This document shows, piece by piece, positions 47,891 through 55,956 of a stretch of DNA of 64,000 nt. Source of the DNA: Hyphomicrobiales bacterium (GTDB taxonomy: Bacteria > Pseudomonadota > Alphaproteobacteria > Rhodospirillales > JACKKN01); assembly GCA_024236415.1 (NCBI GenBank), contig JACKKN010000009.1, positions 1-64,000 of the forward strand. Reading direction: 5' to 3'. A model generated the notes under the pieces. It saw only the letters and a program-made list of their open reading frames with translations. It searched no databases and was not told the origin of the DNA. The position numbers and the translations under genes are program-made. Every line of letters begins with the position of its first letter. Positions within the stretch are counted from its first letter, which is position 1.

Positions 47891-48250
47891 GTGGGTGTAG
47901 AAGAGTCGACCCCCATCCGATCCTACGAGGAACGGCGCCGTCACGCCCGGGCCGAGAACCCGGTCGTCAACATGACCTTCGGCGGCGAGACCTACAGCGT
48001 GCGCAACTGGAGCCTGGGCGGCTTCATGATCGACGGCTACCAGGGCCGGCTGACCCCGGGCGCCCTGTTCACCGTGTCGCAGATCCATACCGTGGACGGC
48101 GAGCCGGTGGACGTGAAGATCAAGGCCCGGGTCCTGCGCCGCGACCCGTCGCGCCAGGAACTGGCGGTCAGCTTCCACGACGTGGACGGCAAGGCCTACC
48201 GCATCCTGCACGATCTTTTGGCGGTCGTGGACAAGCCGCACTATACCTAG
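47891..48250 (+). CDS. PilZ-domain c-di-GMP effector
   Basis: A 119-residue single-domain PilZ protein. RxxxR is seen in YEERRRHARAENPV (residues 12-25), and the second motif is near YSVRNWSLGGFMID (residues 36-49; N.S..G), with the barrel continuing through TPGALFTVSQIHTVDGEPVDVKIKARVLRRD. It should bind c-di-GMP and act through protein contacts. Start GTG at 47891. Alone on this strand; its stop is 12 bases from the convergent cobW-family stop. Confidence 0.9.
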   Translation: MGVEESTPIRSYEERRRHARAENPVVNMTFGGETYSVRNWSLGGFMIDGYQGRLTPGALFTVSQIHTVDGEPVDVKIKARVLRRDPSRQELAVSFHDVDGKAYRILHDLLAVVDKPHYT

Positions 48251-48262
48251 GCCGCTTACCGC

Positions 48263-49363
48263 CTAGCCGACCCCCAGGCTGAGGAACACCTTCTCCACCG
48301 CCGCGCGGCCCAGGTCGCGGGTGATGAACACGATGCGCGAGGTGCGCGGGCCGGCGGGCCAGGCCGGCAGGGCCACCGGCGGGTGAAACACGTGCTGTAC
48401 CCCGTGGACGACCACCGGCCCGTCCTCGCCCTCGACGTTCAGGATGCCCTTGACCCGCAGCAGGTCGCGGCCCTTGGTGGCCAGCAGGATGTCCAGGCAG
48501 TGGGCGAAGGAGTCCCAGGGCAGGGGCCGCTCGAAGGTCAGGCAGAACGACGCGATGTGGTCGTCGTGGCGGTTCACGTCGGCGGGGTGCCCATGGTCAT
48601 CCCCGTGGTCATGCCCATGATCGTGCTCATGATCATGCCCGTGATCTCGATCGCGGTAGGCCTCCTCGTTCAGCCAGCGCGCCACGTCGGGCGACTTGTG
48701 CGCGGCGTCGAACAGGCCGGCGTCGAACAGGCGGTCCGGCGCCACGTCGCCCATGACCGCGGCGATGATCGGCGCCGCCGGGTTGAGGGCGCGCAGGCGG
48801 TCCTGCAATTCCCGTGATGCCGCCGGGTCGGCCATGTCGGTCTTGGTCAGGACGATGCGGTCGGCCACCGCCGCCTGCTTCACCGCCTCGGGATGGTCGT
48901 CGAGCTGGCCGGCGCCGAGCGCCGCGTCCACGGTGGTGACGATGCCGTCCAGGCGGAAGCGGTGGGCCAGCATCAGGTCGGTCATCAGGGTGTGGATGAT
49001 GGGGGCCGGGTCGGCCAAGCCCGTGGTCTCCACCACCACGCGGCGGAATTCGGGCACCTCGCCCATGACCCGCTGGCGGAACAGGCCGCGCAGGGCCTCG
49101 ACCAGGTCGCCGCGGATCGAGCAGCAGACGCAGCCCGAGTTCAGCACCACCACGTCCTCGCCGGCCTCGCGCACCAGCAGGTGGTCCAGGCCCACCTCGC
49201 CGAACTCGTTGACCAGCACCGCCGTCTCGCCCATGTCGGCGCGGGCCAGCAGGGCGTTCAGCAGGGTGGTCTTGCCGCTGCCCAGGAAGCCGGTCAGGAC
49301 GGTGACGGGGATGGCCGCCGCGGCCTCCGACTGCAGGTCCCGCTCGTCGGGGGCGCCGGCCAT
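48263..49363 (-). CDS. COG0523/CobW-family GTPase (metal chaperone, Zn-linked)
   Basis: A 366-residue G3E GTPase. Walker A GFLGSGKTT at residues 25-33, the metal-binding GCVCC at 77-81, Walker B/G3 region VVVETTGLADPAP near 113, and the NKxD-type LTKTDM near 165. A histidine-rich loop (DRDHGHDHEHDHGHDHGDDHGH) near 235-257 is typical of ZNG1/ZigA-like zinc chaperones, then the CobW_C domain. It starts one base inside the hisI stop (TGATG). COG0523 proteins linked to a nearby Zn-enzyme gene usually deliver zinc to it or respond to zinc shortage. Confidence 0.9.
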   Translation of the reverse strand: MAGAPDERDLQSEAAAAIPVTVLTGFLGSGKTTLLNALLARADMGETAVLVNEFGEVGLDHLLVREAGEDVVVLNSGCVCCSIRGDLVEALRGLFRQRVMGEVPEFRRVVVETTGLADPAPIIHTLMTDLMLAHRFRLDGIVTTVDAALGAGQLDDHPEAVKQAAVADRIVLTKTDMADPAASRELQDRLRALNPAAPIIAAVMGDVAPDRLFDAGLFDAAHKSPDVARWLNEEAYRDRDHGHDHEHDHGHDHGDDHGHPADVNRHDDHIASFCLTFERPLPWDSFAHCLDILLATKGRDLLRVKGILNVEGEDGPVVVHGVQHVFHPPVALPAWPAGPRTSRIVFITRDLGRAAVEKVFLSLGVG

Positions 49364-49764
49364 CAGCCGTACAGGTCCTCCGGGTCGATCTCGACCTCGG
49401 CGATCACCGCCGGGGCGCCGTCGCGGACGGCATTGAAGAAGCAGTTGTGGCGGCCGGTGTGGCAGGCCACGCCGGTCTGGTCCACCAGCACCAGGATGGT
49501 GTCGCCGTCGCAGTCCCAGCGGAAGTCCACCAGCTTTTGGGTCTGGCCCGAGCTTTCGCCCTTGCGCCACAGCTTGCCGCGCGAGCGGGACCAGTAGCAC
49601 ACGGTCCCCGTGGCCAGGGTCTCGCGGATCGAGTCGGCGTTCATCCAGGCCATCATCAGCACCTCGCCGCTGTCGTGCTGCTGGGCGATGGCCGGCACCA
49701 GGCCGTCGGCGGTGAACTTGATCTGGTCGAGGACCGCCCGGGCGGTCGTGTCGTCGTTGGTCAT
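49363..49764 (-). CDS. hisI: Phosphoribosyl-AMP cyclohydrolase HisI
   Basis: A 133-residue enzyme that opens the purine ring in histidine synthesis, Zn-dependent. Conserved blocks: LVPAIAQQHDSGEVLMMAWMNADSIRETLATGTVCYWSRSRGKLWRKGESSGQTQKLVDFRWDCDGDTILVLVDQTGVACHTGRHNCFF, including the Zn Cys in CDGD and CHTG..NCFF. No HisE fusion. It is not in a his operon here but in the sulfur amino acid run, 15 bases after metC and overlapping the zinc-chaperone gene. It may be the only copy or a Zur-type paralogue. Confidence 0.95.
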   Translation of the reverse strand: MTNDDTTARAVLDQIKFTADGLVPAIAQQHDSGEVLMMAWMNADSIRETLATGTVCYWSRSRGKLWRKGESSGQTQKLVDFRWDCDGDTILVLVDQTGVACHTGRHNCFFNAVRDGAPAVIAEVEIDPEDLYG

Positions 49765-49779
49765 GGTGAAATGTCCCGT

Positions 49780-50955
49780 CTAGGCGGCGGCGTTCAGGCG
49801 GTCGAACCCGGCCTCCAGGTCGGCCTTCAGGTCGTCCGGGTCCTCGAGGCCGATGTGCAGGCGCAGCAGGGCGCCGGGCGTGGTCCAGGGGGTGGCCGTG
49901 CGGCACCGCTCGGGGTGCTGGCGCAGGATCAGGCTTTCGTACCCGCCCCAACTGGCGCCGATGGTGAAAAGGTCCAGGCCGTCGACCAGGGCGGCCACGG
50001 CGGCGTCGGAGTAGCCGTCCTTCAGCAGCAGGCCGAACAGGCCGGTGGAGCCGGTGAAGTCCCGCTTCCAGAACTCGTGGCCGGGGCAGGACGGCAGGGC
50101 CGGGTGGTAGACCGCCGCGACCTCGGGCCGGGTTTCCAGCCAGCGGGCCATGGCCAGGGCCGAATCCCGGTGCCGGGGCAGGCGCGCCGACAGGCTGCGC
50201 AGGCCGCGCAGACCCAGGTAGCAGTCGTCCGGCGCGGCGTGGAAGCCATAGACCGAGGCCGTGGACTTGACCTGCCTGTACAGGTCGCCGGCCATGGTGA
50301 TGGTGCCCAGCATGACGTCCGAATGGCCGCCGATGTACTTGGTGGCCGCCTGCACGGTCAGGTCGGCGCCCTGGTCCAGGGGGCGGTAGTAGTAGCCGGC
50401 CGACCAGGAGTTGTCGATCACCACCCGGGCGCCGCCGGCGTGGGCGGCGGCGATGATGGCCGGCATGTCCTGCACCTCGAAGGTGAGCGAGCCGGGGGAT
50501 TCGCAGAACACCACCTTGGTCTGGGGCCGCATCAGCTCGGCGATGCCGGCGCCGACCATGGGGTCGTAATAGGTAACGTCGACGCCGAAGTTGGCCAGCA
50601 CCCGGTCGCAGAAGGTGCGGCTGGGCTCGTACACCGTGTCCACCATCAGCACGTGGTCGCCGGTCTTGACGAAGGCCAGGATCGCCACCGTCACCGCCGC
50701 CAGGCCCGAGGGTAGGGCGACGGTCCGCTCGCCGCCCTCCAGCTCCGACACCGCCTTCTCGAAGGCGCCCTGGGTCGGCGTGCCGCCCAGGCCATAGGCG
50801 TAGACGCCTTCCTGGAACCGGTTGGCGCCGCGCCAGTCGCGCTCGTCCAGGGTCGCCGAGGCGATGGTCGAGGCGTGGTAGACCGGCGGGTTGACGACGC
50901 CGTGGTTGTTGGCCGGGTCGTTGCCGGCGTGGGTCAGGCGGGTGTCCTTTTTCAT
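49780..50955 (-). CDS. metC: Cystathionine beta-lyase
   Basis: A 391-residue PLP enzyme of the Cys/Met metabolism family that splits cystathionine to homocysteine. N-terminal RLTHAGNDPANNHGVVNPPVYHASTI, YAYGLGGTPTQGAFEKAVSELEGGERTVALPSGLAAV, and PLP Lys206 in QAATKYIGGHSDVMLG. C-terminal SSWGGYESL-like ASWGGYESLILRQ fits MetC rather than MetB. Start ATG 50955 lies 11 bases after sseA. Fourth gene in the operon nudix-cysK-sseA-metC-hisI-cobW. Confidence 0.93.
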   Translation of the reverse strand: MKKDTRLTHAGNDPANNHGVVNPPVYHASTIASATLDERDWRGANRFQEGVYAYGLGGTPTQGAFEKAVSELEGGERTVALPSGLAAVTVAILAFVKTGDHVLMVDTVYEPSRTFCDRVLANFGVDVTYYDPMVGAGIAELMRPQTKVVFCESPGSLTFEVQDMPAIIAAAHAGGARVVIDNSWSAGYYYRPLDQGADLTVQAATKYIGGHSDVMLGTITMAGDLYRQVKSTASVYGFHAAPDDCYLGLRGLRSLSARLPRHRDSALAMARWLETRPEVAAVYHPALPSCPGHEFWKRDFTGSTGLFGLLLKDGYSDAAVAALVDGLDLFTIGASWGGYESLILRQHPERCRTATPWTTPGALLRLHIGLEDPDDLKADLEAGFDRLNAAA

Positions 50956-50966
50956 GCCGGGCGCGA

Positions 50967-51845
50967 TCAGGTCTCGATGGGCACGTCGTCGCGGTTGCCC
51001 CACTCGGCCCACGAGCCGTCGTAGACCGAGACCCGCTTCTTGCCCAGCAGGTACAGCGCGAAGGCGTTGACGCAGGCGGTCACCCCCGAGCCGCAGGAGG
51101 TCACGATGGGCTTGGAGATGTCCACCCCGGCACGCTCGAAGGCGGCGGCGATCTCGTCGGCCGAGCGCATGGTGTAGCCCTTCAGCGGATTCATCAGGTC
51201 CGTGTAGGGCACGTTGAAGGCGCCCGGCATGTGGCCGAAGTGCTTGGTCGGGCGCGGCTCCTCGCCCTTGCCGGCGAAGCGTTCGCGGCTGCGCACGTCG
51301 ACGATCTGGGTGTGGTCCTTGCCGATCAGGTCCTTGACCTGGTCGCAGGTGCGCACCAGCGTCGTGTCCACCCGGGCCGAGAAGTGGCGCTCGCGCGGCA
51401 TGGGCGGCACGTCGTCCACCGGATAGCCGTCCTTGACCCACTGCGGCAGGCCGCCGTCCAGCACCGCGATGTCCTCGTGGCCGAACACGCGGAAGGTCCA
51501 CCACACGCGCATGGCCGCCACGTGGCCGCCGGCGGTGTCGTAGACGACGATGCGGTTGCCGTCGCCCAGGCCCAGCTTGCGCACCTTGCTGGAAAACTTC
51601 TCGGGGCTGGGCAGCATGTGCGGCAGGTCGGTGTCGGTGTCGGCGATGTCGTCGATGTCGAAGAACACGGCGCCGGGGATGTGCCCGGCCTCGAACTCGG
51701 CGCGGGCGTTGCGGTCGGTGCCCGGCAGGTGGTAGGTGGCGTCGACGATGCGGATGTCGGGCGCGCCCATGTGCTCGGCCAGCCAGTGGCTGCTGACCAG
51801 GGCCCCAGGGTTCGCGTATTCTGTTGGCGTTTTCTCGTTATCCAT
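50967..51845 (-). CDS. sseA: 3-mercaptopyruvate/thiosulfate sulfurtransferase
   Basis: A 292-residue two-domain rhodanese. N-terminal inactive domain: VSSHWLAEHMGAPDIRIVDATYHLPGTDRNARAEFEAGHIPGAVFFDIDDIADTDTDLPHMLP; C-terminal domain active loop TSCGSGVTACV with the catalytic Cys near residue 241. The CGSGVTA loop matches 3-mercaptopyruvate sulfurtransferases. It would use mercaptopyruvate from cysteine as a sulfur donor, fitting the adjacent cysK and metC. Confidence 0.94.
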   Translation of the reverse strand: MDNEKTPTEYANPGALVSSHWLAEHMGAPDIRIVDATYHLPGTDRNARAEFEAGHIPGAVFFDIDDIADTDTDLPHMLPSPEKFSSKVRKLGLGDGNRIVVYDTAGGHVAAMRVWWTFRVFGHEDIAVLDGGLPQWVKDGYPVDDVPPMPRERHFSARVDTTLVRTCDQVKDLIGKDHTQIVDVRSRERFAGKGEEPRPTKHFGHMPGAFNVPYTDLMNPLKGYTMRSADEIAAAFERAGVDISKPIVTSCGSGVTACVNAFALYLLGKKRVSVYDGSWAEWGNRDDVPIET

Positions 51846-51863
51846 TGTTCTTATGACCTTTTA

Positions 51864-52874
51864 TCACGTCGGCGATTCGAGCCAATCGGGGGTCGGCAAC
51901 CCCTTCTCGCGCAGGAAGGCCGGGTTGAAGATCTTGCTCTGGTAGCGGGTGCCGAAATCGCACAGCACCGTCACGATGGTGTGGCCCGGCCCCATCTCGC
52001 GGGCCAGGCGGATGGCCCCGGCCACGTTGATGCCCGACGAACCGCCCAGGCACAGGCCCTCGTGGCGCAGCAGGTCGAAGATGATGGGCAGGGCCTCGTC
52101 GTCGGGGATCTGGAAGGCGCCGTCGATGGGCGCGTCCTCCAGGTTGCGGGTGATCCGCCCCTGGCCGATGCCCTCGGTGATGGAGGTGCCCTCGGCCTTC
52201 AGCTCGCCGTGCGCGTAGTGGTGATAGAGTGCCGAGCCCAGGGGGTCGGACAGCATGATGCGCACGTTCGGATTGCGCGCCTTCAGCGCCATGGCCACGC
52301 CGGCCAGGGTGCCGCCGGTGCCGACCGAGCAGGTGAAGCCGTCGACCTTGCCGTCGGTCTGCTGCCAGATCTCGGGGCCCGTGCCCTCGACGTGGGCGCG
52401 GCGGTTGGCCACGTTGTCGAACTGGTTGGCCCAGATGGCGCCGTTGGGGTCGGTCTCGGCGTATTCCTTGGCCAGGCGCTCGGACACGTGGACGTAGTTG
52501 TCGGGGTTCTTGTACGGCACCGCCGGCACCTGGCGCAGGTCGGCCCCGCACAGGCGCAGCATGTCCTTCTTCTCCTCGCTCTGGGTGTCGGGGATGACGA
52601 TGACCGAGCGGTAGCCGCGGGCGTTGGCCACCAGGGCGAGGCCGATGCCGGTGTTGCCGGCCGTGCCCTCGACGATGACCCCGCCGGGGCGCAGCAGGCC
52701 GCGCTCCTCGGCGTCGCGGACGATGAACAGGGCGGCGCGGTCCTTGACCGAGCCGCCGGGGTTGAGGAACTCGGCCTTGCCCAGGATGGTGCAGCCGGTG
52801 GCTTCCGAGGCCGCGCGCAGCTTGATCAGCGGGGTGTTGCCGACCGATTCCACGAATCCGTCGCGAATGTCCAT
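51864..52874 (-). CDS. cysK: Cysteine synthase A-type PLP enzyme
   Basis: A 336-residue PLP enzyme with FVESVGNTPLIKLRAASEATGCTILGKAEFLNPGGSVKDRAALFIV; PLP Lys44. Also VEGTAGNTGIGLALVANARGY and the phosphate-binding SVGTGGTLAGVAMAL. Makes cysteine from O-acetylserine and sulfide. The inserted region NQFDNVANRRAHVEGTGPEIW and the C-terminal GGSSGINVAGAIRLAREMGPG are usual for CysK. Start 52874 is preferred over the 20-residue longer reading. It begins the sulfur part of the operon after the Nudix gene (66 bases away). Confidence 0.93.
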   Translation of the reverse strand: MDIRDGFVESVGNTPLIKLRAASEATGCTILGKAEFLNPGGSVKDRAALFIVRDAEERGLLRPGGVIVEGTAGNTGIGLALVANARGYRSVIVIPDTQSEEKKDMLRLCGADLRQVPAVPYKNPDNYVHVSERLAKEYAETDPNGAIWANQFDNVANRRAHVEGTGPEIWQQTDGKVDGFTCSVGTGGTLAGVAMALKARNPNVRIMLSDPLGSALYHHYAHGELKAEGTSITEGIGQGRITRNLEDAPIDGAFQIPDDEALPIIFDLLRHEGLCLGGSSGINVAGAIRLAREMGPGHTIVTVLCDFGTRYQSKIFNPAFLREKGLPTPDWLESPT

Positions 52875-52940
52875 GGCTGCGTCGTTCCTTTCGCGATTTC
52901 CCCCTGCTGCTGCGGACTGTAGCGGCGCACCCACGGGGGA

Positions 52941-53642
52941 TCAAGGACCCGTGGTTGTGCCGCCGCCGCCCTCGCGCCCGCCCTGGCCGTCGCCTGCGGG
53001 TATGCCGGCCCAGGCCCGGCGCAGGGCGTCGCGGCGGCCGCGGAACCAGTACAGCGGGATCAGAGTCATGGCGTTGATGATGTCGCCGCGGTCCAGCATG
53101 GCCAGGGCCTCGTCGGCGGAAACCGTGAACACGCGGATGTTCTCGTGCTCCTCGCTCAGGCCGTGCACGCCCTCGACCCCGCGCGAATCCACCCGGCCGC
53201 AGAACAGGAACACCGATTCGGTGCTGCCCCCCGGGGTCGCCAGGTAGTGGGTGATGGGCACGATCTCGCGGATCTCGCAGCCGGCCTCCTCGACCGCCTC
53301 GCGGCGCACCACCCCTTCGGGGTCTTCGCCGGCCTCGATGATGCCGGCGATGCACTCGATCAGCCAGGGCGAGTCGTCCTCGGCGTACCAGGGCGAGTTC
53401 AGGGCGGCGAAGGCGCCGACCCGGAACTGCTCGATGAACACCAGGCGGTCCAGGTCCGGGTCGTACAGCAGGGCGGCGGCGGCGTGGCCGCGCTCGAACA
53501 CCTCGCGGGTCATCTCGCCCGACCAGCCGCCCTCGAACAGGCGGTGGCGCAGGCGGTAGCGGTCGATGCGGAAATAGCCCGCGTAGGGGTTGGTGCGCTC
53601 CACCACCTCCACGTCGCGGCGGGTCTTCTTGTCGGCGTCCAT
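52941..53642 (-). CDS. Nudix hydrolase, ADP-ribose pyrophosphatase type
   Basis: A 233-residue Nudix protein. The Nudix box is perfect: G-x5-E-x7-REA-x-EE-x-G (IAGIIEAGEDPEGVVRREAVEEAGC near residue 103). The N-terminal part (EVVERTNPYAGYFRIDRYRLRHRLFEGGWSGEMTREVFERGHAAAALLYDP) matches NudF/TrgB ADP-ribose pyrophosphatases. It has a Gly/Arg-rich C-terminal tail. Start ATG 53642; the longer frame adds 46 unlikely residues. It may head the minus-strand operon to cysK, though the 66-base gap allows its own terminator. Confidence 0.9.
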   Translation of the reverse strand: MDADKKTRRDVEVVERTNPYAGYFRIDRYRLRHRLFEGGWSGEMTREVFERGHAAAALLYDPDLDRLVFIEQFRVGAFAALNSPWYAEDDSPWLIECIAGIIEAGEDPEGVVRREAVEEAGCEIREIVPITHYLATPGGSTESVFLFCGRVDSRGVEGVHGLSEEHENIRVFTVSADEALAMLDRGDIINAMTLIPLYWFRGRRDALRRAWAGIPAGDGQGGREGGGGTTTGP

Positions 53643-53794
53643 GGATCTTCCTTTCCCCGCGGGTCTGGCCTGCGCCCTGGCGGCCCGCGGGTTGTGCCAC
53701 AGGCACCCCTGGTATGAAAACGACTTTGTGCCCCGGGCCGCCCAATCTGGTATGACGTAGCGACCATCGACCGCCGCCAATCACGGGAAAGCCC

Positions 53795-54073
53795 ATGGAC
53801 CTGCTCAGCATCTTCTCCGCCATCTTCGTCGCCGAACTGGGGGACAAGACCCAGATCGCCGCCCTGCTGTTCTCGGCCGGCGGGCGGCACCATCCCATGG
53901 CCGTGTTCGTGGCCGCCAGCCTGGCGCTGTGCCTGTCCACCGGGATCGCCGTGTTCGTGGGCACGGCGGCCAAGGGAGTGCTGGAACGGGTACCCGTGGG
54001 GCTGATCGCCGGCATCTGCTTCATGGCCCTGGGCGCCTGGATGGTCTTCGACCACCTGCGCGCCTCGGCCTGA
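53795..54073 (+). CDS. Gdt1/TMEM165 (UPF0016) half-size transporter
   Basis: A 92-residue membrane protein with a single UPF0016 repeat: three helices and the ELGDKTQ motif at 14-20 that binds cation. Full-size members have two such repeats; here only one exists and no sister gene is next to it, so it must work as a dimer (family members transport Mn2+ or Ca2+). Start ATG 53795 precedes a plus-strand run with the hydrolase-OsmC gene (32 bases later). Confidence 0.88.
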   Translation: MDLLSIFSAIFVAELGDKTQIAALLFSAGGRHHPMAVFVAASLALCLSTGIAVFVGTAAKGVLERVPVGLIAGICFMALGAWMVFDHLRASA

Positions 54074-54105
54074 GCGGTCGGAACCGGACGGGAAAGGGAA
54101 AAGCC

Positions 54106-55332
54106 ATGGCCACCAGCACCAAGATCGACTTCGCCGGCTCGACCGGCGAGACCCTGGCGGCGCGCCTGGACCGGCCCGACGGCCCGGTCACGGCCTACGC
54201 CTTGTTCGCCCACTGCTTCACCTGCACCAAGGACGTGTTCGCCGCCTCGCGCATCTCGCGCGCCCTGACCGACCACGGCATCGCCGTGCTGCGCTTCGAC
54301 TTCACCGGCCTGGGCGCCAGCGAGGGGGAGTTCGCCAACACCAACTTCTCGTCCAACGTGGGCGACCTGCTGGCCGCCGTCGCCCACATGCGCGCCGAGT
54401 TGGAGGCGCCCAAGATCCTGATCGGCCACAGCCTGGGCGGCGCCGCCGTGCTGGCCGCGGCCAAGGCGGTGCCCGAGGCCCGGGCCGTGTGCACCATCGG
54501 CGCCCCGGCGGCGCCCGAGCACGTGCTGCTGCACCTGAAATCGGCGCGCGAGGAGATCGAGACGACGGGCGAGGCCGAGGTCGAGCTGGTGGGCCGCCCG
54601 TTCCGCATCAAGAAGCAGTTCCTGGACGACATCGACGAGCACGACCTGGGCCAGGCCATCCACGACATGCGCAAGGCGCTGCTGATCTTCCACGCGCCGC
54701 TGGACACGGTGGTGGGCATCGACAACGCGTCGCAGATCTTCCTGGCCGCCCGCCACCCCAAGAGCTTCGTGTCCCTGGACGACGCCGACCACATGATCAG
54801 CCGGCGCGAGGACGCCGTCTATGTGGCCGACGTGATCGCCGCCTGGGCCGACCGCTATGTGGGCACCAAGCCCGAGAACCGGCCCATGCCGGCGTCGCAG
54901 CCGGGCACGGTGGTGGTCCAGGAGGCGGGGCAGGGGCGCTACGCCAACGACATCTCGGTCGACGGCAAGTTTCCCCTGCGCGCCGACGAGCCCGCCGGCT
55001 ACGGCGGCACCGACACCGGGCCGTCGCCCTACGGCTTCCTGCTGGCGGCCCTGGGCGCCTGCACCACCATGACCGTGCGCATGTACGCCCAGCACAAGGG
55101 CATCGCCCTGAAGAAGGCCAAGGTGACCCTGCGCCACGAGAAGATCCACGCCGAGGACTGTGAAAGCTGCGAGACGCCGTCGGGCAAGATCGACCACATC
55201 ACCCGCGAGTTGGAGGTCAGCGGCGACTTCGACGAGGCGACCCGGCAGAAGCTGCTGGAGATCGCCGACAAGTGCCCGGTGCACCGCACCCTGCATTCCG
55301 AGGTCCTGGTCGAGACCACCCTGAAGGAATAG
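54106..55332 (+). CDS. Fused alpha/beta hydrolase and OsmC-like peroxidase
   Basis: A 408-residue fusion. Residues 1-255 are an alpha/beta hydrolase with FAHCFTCTKDVFAASRIS, nucleophile elbow IGHSLGGAAV near residue 106 and a DADHMIS His near 227. Residues 270-408 are an OsmC/Ohr domain: two redox Cys, one in GACTTMTVRMYAQHKG (near 323) and one in DKCPVHRTL (near 390), which reduce organic hydroperoxides. The arrangement is a known bifunctional family. Start ATG 54106 with AAGGGAAA upstream. Probably co-transcribed with gdt1. Confidence 0.92.
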   Translation: MATSTKIDFAGSTGETLAARLDRPDGPVTAYALFAHCFTCTKDVFAASRISRALTDHGIAVLRFDFTGLGASEGEFANTNFSSNVGDLLAAVAHMRAELEAPKILIGHSLGGAAVLAAAKAVPEARAVCTIGAPAAPEHVLLHLKSAREEIETTGEAEVELVGRPFRIKKQFLDDIDEHDLGQAIHDMRKALLIFHAPLDTVVGIDNASQIFLAARHPKSFVSLDDADHMISRREDAVYVADVIAAWADRYVGTKPENRPMPASQPGTVVVQEAGQGRYANDISVDGKFPLRADEPAGYGGTDTGPSPYGFLLAALGACTTMTVRMYAQHKGIALKKAKVTLRHEKIHAEDCESCETPSGKIDHITRELEVSGDFDEATRQKLLEIADKCPVHRTLHSEVLVETTLKE

Positions 55333-55381
55333 GTCTTTTCCGTTCGCGCGGCGATTGTGGCGGCTCCGCCTTTCGGTTAGC

Positions 55382-55397
55382 ATTACGAAAACGTAAT
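55382..55397. promoter_or_regulatory. Perfect dyad in front of the thioredoxin-TolC-adaptor operon
   Basis: ATTACG-AAAA-CGTAAT is a perfect 16-base inverted repeat. It overlaps a possible promoter (TTTCGG, 17 bases, TAATAT), where a TetR-type repressor would block transcription. It lies 46 bases upstream of the operon's first ATG. Confidence 0.6.
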
Positions 55398-55443
55398 ATT
55401 AAACACCACCTATCCATCGGTCGGGACTGCGGGGAAACGGAAC

Positions 55444-55953
55444 ATGAGGACGAGAGGGGCTGCGTGGCTGTGGGCGGCGGTGTTCGCCGTGGCGGTATGG
55501 GCCGCGCCGGCGGGCGCGGAATTCGTGGCGGAAAGCCTGGACAACGACTTCCGCGGCGAGATCGAGGCCGCGGCCCAGGACGGCAAGAACCTGGTGATCA
55601 TGTTCCACCAGATCGGCTGCCCCTATTGCGACAAGATGCGCGCCCGGGTGCTGCCCAGCAAGAAGGTGATGGAGTTCTACGACGGCAAGTTCGTGCTGAT
55701 CGAGAGCAACATCCGCGGCGACCTGGAGGTGGTGACCCCCAAGGGCGAGCAGACCGTGGAGAAGAAGTTCGCCCGCGCCATGCGGGTGCGGGCGACGCCG
55801 GTGTTCGTGTTCTTCGACAAGGACGGCAACGACGTGCTGCGCCTGGTCGGGTTCATCGACGTGGACGGGTTCGTCAAGGCCGGCCGATACGTCCGCGACG
55901 GCGTCTACAAGACCGACAAGTCTTTCATCCGATACCTGGCCGACGGCGGCTGA
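55444..55953 (+). CDS. Secreted SoxW-like thioredoxin
   Basis: A 169-residue thioredoxin-fold protein with a signal peptide (cleavage near AGA-EFV, residue 25). Redox motif CPYC at 59-62 (FHQIGCPYCDKM), then VLPSKKVMEFYDGKFVLIESNIRGD and the cis-Pro loop RVRATPVFVFFDKDG near residue 118. It resembles SoxW/DsbE-like or thioredoxin_2 (SoxW-type) proteins that reduce periplasmic partners. First gene of a three-gene operon; the next gene starts 3 bases after its stop. Confidence 0.85.
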   Translation: MRTRGAAWLWAAVFAVAVWAAPAGAEFVAESLDNDFRGEIEAAAQDGKNLVIMFHQIGCPYCDKMRARVLPSKKVMEFYDGKFVLIESNIRGDLEVVTPKGEQTVEKKFARAMRVRATPVFVFFDKDGNDVLRLVGFIDVDGFVKAGRYVRDGVYKTDKSFIRYLADGG

Positions 55954-55956
55954 GCC

